DNA of 64,000 nucleotides from Malaya genurostris (Eukaryota > Arthropoda > Insecta > Diptera > Culicidae), in the NCBI RefSeq assembly GCF_030247185.1, contig NC_080572.1, forward strand, positions 117,605,928-117,669,927, read 5' to 3'. The notes under the pieces are model-generated. The model was not told where the DNA came from and did no database searches. It was given only the letters and a program-made list of their open reading frames with translations. Position 1 is the first letter of the stretch, and each line of letters opens with the position of its first letter. Positions 23,944 to 35,100 of the stretch are shown here, piece after piece. The position numbers were made by a program, and so were the translations under genes.

Positions 23944-24487
23944 GGATAGTTATAAGTAGGACATTTTATAAATAATTAAAATAAATATTATGATTAAACA
24001 TTAGTATGTAAAACAAGAGTAACTAAAAGACCTAATATTAATAACGAATCGTATGAACAACAAAGATGAAAGGCCAAAGGGTCAAAACACTTGTACTGAA
24101 AAATGTTGATGTAATACACAAAAATAAGATTAATAGACAGATATTTATGCAAAAAAAAAACAAAATGATGAGTTTTCCTCATTGTTACCAAAAGTTTGAG
24201 AAAACTCAATTTTTGAATTATTTATGGTTATAGCACACTGTTAAAAATTTCATCATGAATTGCTGATCATATTTCTGATGGCATAGAAAAAGAATTATGT
24301 TGTTGCGTTTAGTACAACTCGAGAAATTCCCATTCTTCCCCTGGCGAAGTTTTGAAAAGATATCCCATAGACAGATCTTTACAGAAAAGGACGTGCGCGC
24401 CTCTGATCTGTCATATAAAAAAAGCATTAATCATATAAGGTTATCATTATGGGTATTTGCTCTGGTGTGTATATACAGAATGTCTTT

Positions 24488-24862
24488 TTGCCTTTCTCTA
24501 TACCAAGGATTGCTGAAAAAATAAACTTTTGAATGGAGCTCCGGATATACATAGTGTTGTATACCATTCGACTCAGTTCGACGATATCGGAAAGTGTTTA
24601 TGTGTGTATGCATGTGTATGCATCTTTCAAAGATTTTCTCTCAGCTCAACTTTCTCGGAGATGGCTTAACCGATTTTAACAAGCTTAAGCTCATTTGAAA
24701 GTTACTTATGGATGGATTGTACTGATTCCTTCGGTTTTTGCAATTTTATTGAAAATGAAGCATGCGTTTGTGAACTACCCGAATCAATTGGAAAGAATTT
24801 GTGTCGAAAATGAGCTAAAATACGGGTCAGAAATGTTCTAATGAGGCATTATCACACCACTA
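24488..24862 (+). mobile_element. CCTTTCTC-related repeat, short form 1
   Basis: Begins GCCTTTCTCTATACCAAGG and ends GGCATTATCACACCACTA. Inside are CATTCGACTCAGTTCGACGA, GGAGATGGCTTAACCGATTT and a TGTGTATG-rich stretch, all shared with the copies at 26549 and 42041. No coding capacity. Confidence 0.7.
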
Positions 24863-25456
24863 AAACTAAAAATCGATCAAGAAAAATAGATCAAACGTCA
24901 CATACCAATCGAACCATTTCATCAATACGAACAACTCTTGTGTGTATGTGACGAATAATGGCACTAATTATATATATTATTATATGATGGTAACTGTATC
25001 GATAAAATTAAACAAAAACTTATTTGCACTTATTGATTTTGCAAATATATTCAAACCTTTCCCATTTGTCATTCTATGTCTTGTAGCTCGCCTTATTTTG
25101 AAGGGTATGTAATGGCGGCTTGGCATATCAACTTTCAATGACCAATTTTGAATAGCAGTGAATCAAGTGTAATTTACTCTGGAGGATATGAATAAATTTC
25201 CAGAAATCGAACGGAAAGAATTAAAATATCAACAATTGCTGGTAAAATCAATTATAACTTCGTCCTGCTACAGGAACCAATCAACCGGTGTGCGTGTACA
25301 AAAGCACCCAGCAACGGGAAGATTTCCCACAATTTCATTATCGTCTATTCTTTCCGCCGCATCGGTTTAAATTAAATTCGCCTTGTCCGTAATCTCAGCT
25401 AACCATACCGAACGGGTTCATATCGGAGAACGACAGAGCCCATTGGATCCTTTCGA

Positions 25457-25536
25457 ATGAAATATTGCTATCTGCAAATCTCGGTTTTACTCGTCGTCGG
25501 TTTAACTCTGGTTAGTTGTAGAATGCTTCATCAAAC
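25457..25536 (+). CDS. Candidate signal-peptide exon of the copper monooxygenase
   Basis: An ATG at 25457 opens MKYCYLQISVLLVVGLTLVS, then CRMLHQT, and meets a donor site (CAAAC followed by GTAAGC) at 25537. The peptide has a basic start, a hydrophobic core and a plausible cleavage site, as expected for a secretory copper monooxygenase. It lies on the same strand 570 bp upstream of the first recognisable monooxygenase exon. However its end phase (2 extra bases) does not join the next visible exon (phase 0), and the first half of the DOMON domain is missing between them. It could belong to this gene with an unseen exon, or be unrelated. Confidence 0.45.
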
Positions 25537-26108
25537 GTAAGCGGATGCAATCTAATTCGCAGTCTCCCGTTTACCCTTAGTCAGATCCTTATGAAAGATC
25601 GTATACCGGCTGTAAATCAATCAATGCAAGTGAGATATCGTGATATGGACATTTCCAATTCATTAGTTAGGAAAATTTCCCTAAGACTACGAGTATTGTT
25701 GATTGTATTGTATATTCGATAACAGGTGTATTAGTTCAGTAGAATTGAATAAATTTGTACAACGATAAGAACACTTCCTGGAATGGTATAGAGTGAGAAC
25801 ATATATTTTCGTTTACATTTTACTAGATAACTAATGGATCTGCGTAACATCTGCGATCCAGAGTAATTTTTGTTTTTTTTTATGATTTAGAAAAAATCAA
25901 AAAGTAGATCAGATACCAAAATCAATCTAAAATCTAGCAAAGAAAGGAGTTATCATACAATGTTCATGACCAACATTACACACATCCATTTGAAAAGTGC
26001 AATACATCTAATTTTTTTCATGCCTTCAGCAAATTGTTCAATTGATTAAACCCGTTAGGTATTCTATGCAACAGCACTCGATTAATGGATGTTTCCCCAT
26101 CGTTTCAG

Positions 26109-29100
26109 GACTGTCATGGAGCCAGGGACAGCCAGCGAGCACCGGTGCAGGACGACACACAAAATTACCAGGTGGAAAGTGGATTTCAGAATCTAACACA
26201 TACCACTGTTACATTCCGCCGGGCATTGGAAACGTGTGACCCACACGATGTTATAATCGGGGTAAGTTTTTTATGATAACTATCGAACTACTTCATCATA
26301 CATATGAAAATGATTCATAAACTTTTGAATTTTATTCATTATGGGGATAATTTGAATCCATTTTTTTTTTGAAAAACCGCTAATCGAAATTCAGATTGTT
26401 TTACAGAAGCATTTGCTGTCTGAAGATTGCCCACAAACATTACAAGAGTTGTTCTTAATACTAACAACGTTTTACATAAATCTAACAGAAACTAGAAAAT
26501 ATCATTTTCTTCCACACTTTGGATCCTCTTCAAATGCAATGAATTGTTGCCTTTCTCTATAGAAAGGATATATGTAGAATTGCTAAAGAAATCGAAATGT
26601 ATGTGTATCTTATGTGTGTAGGTGTGTTCGTGGGTGCATGTGTACGTTTTATGTGTTCCTCTTCACGTTTTATCTGTTCGTTATATTCTCCGAGATGACT
26701 GAACTGATTTCAACAATCCTCGTTTGAAAGCCCGAATAAGGATTCAATGCGTAGGTCTCTGATGTGGATCAAGTTCGCAGATCACATGACTGACATTTGA
26801 TATAACCGCCAAACCAAACCTTTTCTGTACGCTAAATGGAATAATCGATTTTAATAGCCTTAGGCTCATTTGAAAGCTAAATAGACTGTTGGAATTATTC
26901 AAAAGTCTGTTAGAATGGCAAGAAGAAGGCATTATCACACCACTAGGTGTATTAGAAATTGATATTTTTTTAATCTCCATGTGCGTTCAAAAACTTTAAA
27001 TCTAGCTAATGACTGACTTTCTCAGATGTCATGGGAGTCACGCTTTTGTTATTTTATCTAAAAACTTACATTATTCAACATTTTTCAAGAAAAAAATCAC
27101 GAATTTGATTCTCATCTACTTAGAAAATTACCAATAAACACATGTTAGGGTGTTTTATTGATATGTAAAATATAACTGAAAAATAACCTATTCAGCAATT
27201 GATTGATTGCAATGGCCAGTACTGACTTTCTCTGACAGTGTCACGTTATCTAGATTCTTGTATACGAATCAAATTAGTTTAATGTAACATTTTCCTTGAA
27301 TTACTATTTGCGTTTCTCTTTCGCTTGCTAATAATTTTGAACCGCAACCGATTAGCGTCTTTATCCGGGTATAATGCTATAACGTTAGAAATAAACTCTT
27401 TTTCGTTGAACACCAACAACTCGATTGTTGTGATTTTTGCTACAGAAAAAAAAACATTGTGTCAGTAAAAATAAAAAATTGAAAAATTTCTACGGAATAT
27501 CTTCAAATTGATCTGCGGTGCTCTGTGCAAAAATTAATTTTAATTCATCAATTATAACAGGCGTCATTTTCACGTTTAATATGCTTACCTTATAATTCTT
27601 TTCACTCTGATGACGCTATTAAAACAGTACGTATTACGTAATAGATTCATACTGATTGGACGGAATTCATAGTTACCTTGGGAAGATAAGGCTTTGTAAT
27701 TTTTTGGCCGATTTTTAAGGTGGAGCTTATGAATTTTCTTAGTCTATTTGCCTAAGTGTAGCACTCAAGCTTAATGATAGAGTAATGACACCCAGACTAT
27801 AACAAACTACTGCTAGTTCTATAACAGACAGAAGTAGATTACGAGCAATACCTTAAACTTTGGAATTTGCAATCAATTCCTTGGTTTTCGTGATTTCACC
27901 ATCACCGTAAATGTCTACAAAAAACCCTGTTTTAATCCACCTAGTTGTGTAATGATGCCTTTCTCATATTACTTATACTTTCAAAAATATCACCAGAAGA
28001 TTTTGTGAAAAATTTTTTTTCCTATCTTTCCTTTTCAAATTCTAAACAGTTATGTCAAGTTGATAAGAATTTAAATTTATTTTGCATCGTCGCACTAAAT
28101 GATTAAACCCTTTACCCTATGGTTCTGGAACCGAAAATCGGACCCGAAGACTGTAGGAAATTTTATTTGAGCCTGTTTGTATAAATCGATCAAATCATCT
28201 CTGAGAAAATTGAGTGAGTCTCGTTTTAAACTATTTGACCACTACTTCTGGTATTTCTGGAACCAGGAACTTGGAAAAATGACGCTCTAAATGACGGTGT
28301 GAAATTCAATAGCAACCTACAGGACTACGAGATTTTTTTATGAGTGACATTATTTGACACATACTCAAACACAGACACATACATTGTTCAGCTCGATGAA
28401 CTGTGTCGAATTATATAGAACATATTATATAAACTTTCTATATGAGAAAGGCAATAAGTGCACTTTTATTGAAAAGCATCGTTATCATGGTCTTGTAATA
28501 ACACTAACAAGTAGGTACAAATTGATAAAAAAGGATTAGAAATTTACATATTATATTCCTGAAAAATATAAATTTTAATGTGGCAACCCTCCACGCTATA
28601 CGAAATTGAACAAAGCACACTGTGAATGGAGCAAAGCCGCACGTACCGTCGCGTACCAGTTTTGCATCCTCCTTTTTTTTCGATTATAGAGGTTTTAACA
28701 TTGTTGTCATTCACCTTCTCGGGCCAGAAAAGTTTTCTGACCCTATGTGCGCGGGGTTGGGAATCGAACCCAGGTGGGCAGAGAGAAAGGCATCGACTTA
28801 CCCATCACGCTATACCCGTTCCCCTGTATCGTCATTTTGAATTTGAATGTTATGACACTCCTCGCCCTATAACTTCGGAACCGGAAGTCGGATCAGGATG
28901 AAATTGCATAGTATGTGTAAAGACAATGAGAGCTTTAATTTGATTAATGAATAGTGGAAAACGGCTCAACCGTTGCTGAGAAATCGACGGGAGTTTCGTT
29001 TTTTGGAGATTTTCTTCACTATTATCGGTGCTTTCGGAAGCGGAAACCAGGGACTAGGAGTTTCAAAGTGGTTTTATATATTCACTAACTAATAAGATCC

Positions 29101-32100
29101 GTCAACTAGATCAATTTAGCAGTAAGTTTTATAAAAATATGCACCTCGATGACGAACGCTTGTGAAAAAATACTCATGAAATTGAAAATTTTCACTAATC
29201 GCACTGTAATACAGGAACCGGAAGTTGGATCTGGATCAACTTTTCGGGGACTTTTTAAAGAATTCCAAGACCTGTTATTTGCTTCTTAGTCTGTGAAAAT
29301 CGGTAAAGAAATTTCCGAGAAAATTGAATGCATATTTTGTCATACATTTTCACATATTTCCTTGTAATTCCGGAACCGAAAGTCTCGATCCAAATGAAAC
29401 TCAGGAAAATTGTATAAGGTCATAAAACCTTTTATTTGAATCTAAATTTGTGAAAATCGGTTCAGCCATCTTTGAGAAACGTGTGAAACTATTTTTTCCT
29501 TTTTTGGTGCATATCCTGTAATTCCGGAACCGGAAGTCACCTCAGACCTCAAGGCTTTTCATTTGAATCCAAGTTTGTGAAAATCGGTTCAGTCATCTCT
29601 GAGAAAATTGAGTGACATTATTTGTCACACACACATACACAAGTCGATTTTTAAAGTGATTGCATAACCTTTCTATATGAGAAAGGCAAAAACGTTTCGG
29701 GCAGGTACCGTTCAATCTATTATTTTCTACATAATACGATAAAAAATCAAATATAGAAAAACATGTACTGTTTGATGCTTTTTGATTCATTGAAATAAGA
29801 TCATTTTGACATTGCTTGCAATAATCGATATAAATGGGCTTCCAAAACATGTGCTGGATCGAACTTACTACCAAATACTAATGACTTATCTATGTTTTAA
29901 GAATGAAATTGTGAAATAATTATATAGTATCTTGGCATTTGCGAACATTCAATTTTTATTTTGGTGGTTATTCCACCGGTGTGCTTTTTGGAAGATCACA
30001 CTTGTTTGAAGGACATGCAATGCCCCAAGATATGTCAATGGAGTGAGGTGGCATAACATAGTTTGTAAGAACGATTTTGATGCCAATAGCATCAATCTTT
30101 ACTGTAATATAAATGGATAGTTTTCTCGAAACATGCTTGAACAGACTCTCAGAATTTCGAGCAATGGCATTTCATTGCAAAACTTGATTTGGAAGTCAAT
30201 CAAATAAATTTTCTGCTAACGTTTATCGTGTTGATTATTTACATTTTGTTTATGTCTTCCGAATCAAATAAACACACCCATTTATTTCAAAAGGTATCAT
30301 TTTGTTCGCAAATATACAACTTTGATACCCCTTCAAAATTTTTCATAAACATCTATCAGCATTCCAAGACGAGCTCGAGAAATATTTATCCAAGCTAACA
30401 AGTTTGTTCAAATGTTGGTATCAAAATTATCTCTTTGTCAATGCTGAAGCCGTTCATTAGCGATGAAAAATTCGAATACATTTCAACAATATACAAAGCT
30501 TATAAATTTCTTAAACGATGTATTCAACAACGCACATTCATAAAAATCCTGAACTCGAAGTTTTACCAACTTCTTCGGTAACCCGAAAAAGTTCCCGTTT
30601 TCTAAATCATGATTGCACTTCCCGCATTCGACATGCTGCATCATCAACAAAAATTCGTTGGATGGCAATTTCAGGATGACACGACACAGCCACCCGGTTG
30701 CAATGATCAAATAAGACCATTTCTTACTGTTCTCTATAGTAGGAGAATTGGATGCTCCTGGGCTAAAAAAACGTAACTCAGAAAAACCTCGAATAGGAGA
30801 GAAAATTACCTTTATCTAACCAATTTACGAGCGTGAAAATAGTGTTCTGTACAGTTGTGCACCAGAGGGAATTTTCCGCGTGATATAAAGTTCTGCAAAA
30901 GATTTTTTTGTCAAAGTAAAACTGCTAGTGGAATTTTTCCTCCTTGAAATATTAAATCATCTGTCGGAACTGAATTGAAACTATGTTATAATGTGGGAAT
31001 CCGCAATTTGTTAGATGATTGATGGTTATGATGTAGATGGTCGATCCACTACGATTTTTACTGCTGTTGGATTCATGAGAAAACGGAATTATACAGCATG
31101 TTTGATACGTTTTGAAGTTTAACCCAAACAGTTCGATGGGGCTACCACGTTTGGCATAAAGTCGTTTGGCATAATACCGTTTGGCATAACGCCGTTTGGC
31201 ATAATAGATATTTGGCATAATGGTTATTTGGCATAATGGTCATTTGGCATAATGGTCATTTGGCATAACAGTCATTTGGCATAACAGATGAACATGCTGC
31301 TCAATGGAAATTGTTTTTATTTACTGAAATTTTGTAAGGTCTAATGAGGCTACGCCTCATCGTTTTTAATGACCTGCTGTCCGACCTCGCTGTCGCTCGT
31401 TCGGACCTAACTGAGGGATTGCTCCTAGCTTTGGGTAATCCGGGCAAACGCCCGCAACTAGACACAGGTGATTTCTGCGGGGGCGCTGCCCCCCGCAGTG
31501 GCCGGCGCTTAGTGCTAGCACTAAGTGAGTTGCTTATATAAAATGACAGAGTGCTATTTACTACAGAATTTTAAAAATAAAAAATAATAATGCTATTTTC
31601 CTTGCAAAACATCACTCTATCGAAAAATAAACGAAAATTTACATAAGAATAAAATATTACGAATCCAATTATTATTATGCCAAATGGCCATTATGCCAAT
31701 TAACTGTTATGCCAAATAACCATTATGCAAAACGGCGTTATGCCAAACGGTATTATGCCAAATGACCTTATGCCAAACGGGCCGCCCCCCATTAAAGCAA
31801 TCTGCTGCTTCCGCTAGGTACTGATATGTAAGATTTTCTTGGCTCTTCGTAAACAGTTGAGAATTTCAGTTTTATCGGCAGATAATCGACAATTGTAATT
31901 TCGGAATAATATTAAGAGCAAACCAGACCCAACGATTAAATAGCATAAGTAGTATTTTTCAAAACTGTTTTGCCTTTCTCATATGCAATCACTGTGAAAA
32001 CCGACTTTTGAACGAAGGTAAAATTAAATGAAAGGTCTTATGGTCCTATAGACTGCTATTGAATTTTATTCCGCTCCGACTTCCAGTTCCGAAATTACAG

Positions 32101-35100
32101 GGTGATATGCACCAAAAAATGGAAAAAATTGTCACTCATTTTTCTCATAGACGACTGAACCGATTTTCACAAACTTAAATTCAAACAAAATTTCTTATAA
32201 TCCCATAGCGAGCAATTCAATTTTATCTTTATGCGACTTCCGGTTCCGGAATTACAAGGTGCAAATCTATTAGAAAATGCGCCTTCAGTTTTCTCGGAAA
32301 TTTTTCAGTAAATTTTCACAATCTAAGATGCAAATAAAAGGTCTTGAAATTCTTTAAAAAATCCCCGAAAAATTGATCCAGATCCGACTTCCGGTTCCGG
32401 TATTACAGCGCGATAAGTGAAAAATTTTCAATTCCATGAGTTCACAAGTGATTGTTTTCACAAGTGATGGCGAAACGAGGTGCAAATTTTTATAAAACGG
32501 ACTGATGATTTGAGACTACTAGACTTCGGTTTCCGCTTCCGAAACCACCTATAATAATGAAGAAAAGATCCAAAAACGGTACTCACTTCGATTTCTCATC
32601 AACAATTAAACTAATTTTCACTAATCATGATTCAAATTAAAGCTCTCATTGTCTTAAAAGATACTGTGTAATTTTATCCAGATCCGATTTTCGGTTCCGA
32701 AATTATATGGCGATGAATGTCAAAGCTTTCAAATCGTCATACAAAATGACGATGCAAAACCGCTAAGTGCTGGTACCTCCACCGCCTGGTACCAGAAAAC
32801 GCCACCGCCTTTGCAAGCAAGCTTTGTTCAATTTCATATAGCGTGCAGGGATGTCACATTTAAATCTATATTATTCAGAAGAAAAATCTGTAAATCTGTA
32901 CCGGTATATCAAAATTCTTTATTAATAATCTATATATGAAAAATAATAAGAAATTAAATCGTAACGAAATAAAAAAGTTATTAAATCCAATCTGATTTAA
33001 AAGTTCTTTTCACTATCTTACAATAACTTACATCTTTCCATCTTATCAGAAGAGATTTTAGAAAACATAAAGAATTACGCAAAATAATTGCACGAAAAGT
33101 AAATGTAGATAAACCGTCAGCAGCAGATTGGACCATTTTTAGTGATTACCGTCCTTGATATTTTCGTTTATTTAATTAGTACCCACTTGTTAGTATTATC
33201 AAAAAATCATAACAACGATTCTATTCTATAAAAGTAAACTTTTTGTCTTTCTCGTGTAGAAAGCTTATGTAATCACATGAAAAATTAACTAGTGTCCTAT
33301 AACATTCGACACAATTCATCGAGCTGAGAAATGTCTTTGTGTGCATGTATGTATGTATGTATGTATGTGTGTGAGTATGTGTCAAATAATGTCACTCATT
33401 TTTGTCAAAGATGGCTCAATCGATTTTCACAAAGTTAGGCTTTAAAGAGAGATCCTCATAGGTTTCTGTTGAATTTTATCCGGGTCCGACTTCCGGTTCC
33501 GGAACTTTAGGATGAAATGTGTTTAAAATTTCGAATCGTCATTTAGTGCGACGATGCAAAATAAGTAAAAATTCTTATTATTTGACATAACTGTTCACAA
33601 ATTGAAAAATTGAGTTTCTAATATTATTCAAGTATGAAAAAAATTCTTGTCAGAATCTTCTAGTGGTATTTTTGAAAATATGAGTAATATTAGAAAGGCA
33701 TCATTAAACCACTAAGTGGATTCAATAGGGGTTTTCGTTTAATGCTGCTTTAATAGCTATGTTATAAGCAAATGATAACGGGTGTCTTACACTTTCCAGG
33801 GGGACACGATGAAGGTGCTATGGTCGTATGGAGATCGCGATCCAGTTCACGGTAATCTGAAAGATCATGGTAAAAATCGCGGTGCGCGATCAATTCAGTT
33901 TCTGGGACCATTGTTCAAAAAACCGTCGAACCCTCAACTGCGACACGATCTCCGACAGTGGGATGTCACTGTGAAGAATGTGTCCATCGATGCGAGTATG
34001 GACACTTTGTACTGGTGCAAGATATTAAAGGCACCCACGCTGCGAGAAAAACATCACATTATTGGCTATGAAGCAATACTTACAAGAGAAAGGTAAGTTA
34101 CTGATTGATAAAAAACATATTTGGGAAAATGAAACTACTAATTTATTTTAATGTGGAACACATTTTTGTTTTCTATATAGCGGTGCAAACTAGAAACTCA
34201 AGAAAAATACACGTAGAAATGTGGTCAGGTTTTGAACAATTACAGCTCAGTCAATTTTGTATCAATTATTAGTATTATGTCACCATTTGACTGGAAATAT
34301 TTCTACGTATTGATTTGAATGTTCATAGCCATGTATTTTTAATTTTATATCATTGAAATGTTGATTAATAGCTAGCAGTGTCCTATTTTGGCTGCAAAAA
34401 ATCTTCAGCATACCGGATTTCCCTGCCATAGTCGACGGTTTTGAAGGAGTAAACGATATATCTAAGGGAAAGCAGCGCTCTGATTGGTCAATCGAAGCAA
34501 AATCAAAGCTGTTGGAAGCACGCGAATCTACAAATAGAAGTGAAATTATAGCTAACGTTTCAGTCTTATGGGTAGCTTGCTGGAGGTAGCTTGTTGCTAG
34601 ACAGCAAGACGAAAAGTGCCATAAACGATTTGAAGCTTTTATTGGTATGCTCTGATCTTGTGTCATGCAAGATTGGATGAAATCCTATGTTATGTCGTTT
34701 CACCTGAGAAATTGACAACTACCCCAGGGTAAATTTTGAGTGCATAAGACTAATTTCTAATTTATATAAGATGAACTCGATTGATAATGAGAAATATTTT
34801 ATCGCTTCAACCGAAATCGCAAAATGGTAGTAATGGTAGAGAAACGCTATAAAAATAACTGCTTGCATACAAAACTTGAACACAAGCTTGGTGAAGAGAA
34901 GCTTAGATATCGATATCCGTATCGCAAGCATGTACAAATCTATAATTGTATACATTTGGGCTATTGATGTAATTTCGTCGGCTACGAAACAAATACAAAT
35001 CACGATAAATAGAATCTATATTCTGGGTTCGCGTGTTAGGTGTTTATTCCTAATAAGGATCAATCTAAGCATCTTGTGCATTTGCGGAGTCAAAAGTGTA

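Larger units (their letters stand above)
21255..24164 (+). mobile_element. Jockey-clade non-LTR retrotransposon, internally deleted
   Basis: A 2.9-kb element bounded by a perfect 15-bp target duplication and ending in an A-rich tail (24150-24164). It begins ATTCGTCATCTAACACTCGA. From 21357 an ORF1 start (MGKNRHRSEKDPKDAKRLKP) runs for about 25 codons and is then joined by a deletion near 21420 to the middle of the ORF2 endonuclease. The RT domain is essentially complete but has two frameshifts. Short divergence at the duplication suggests a fairly recent insertion. Clade assignment rests on the YRPISLLSALSKLFEK and VPQGSILGPILYN blocks. Confidence 0.9.

Noticed and set aside
28740..28820. tRNA gene on the minus strand
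   Set aside because: A and B boxes are there, but no cloverleaf with paired acceptor stem; it is the head of a SINE.
31344..31541. 65-residue GC-rich frame
   Set aside because: It spans the core hairpin of the array-ended element and encodes no recognisable protein.
31150..31785. CRISPR-like array of short regular repeats
   Set aside because: The units are 15 bp with no spacer of conserved length, arranged as inverted subterminal arrays in a eukaryotic sequence.
34280..34666. 128-residue minus-strand frame
   Set aside because: No domain, start context or splice signals; composition suits a non-coding repeat.
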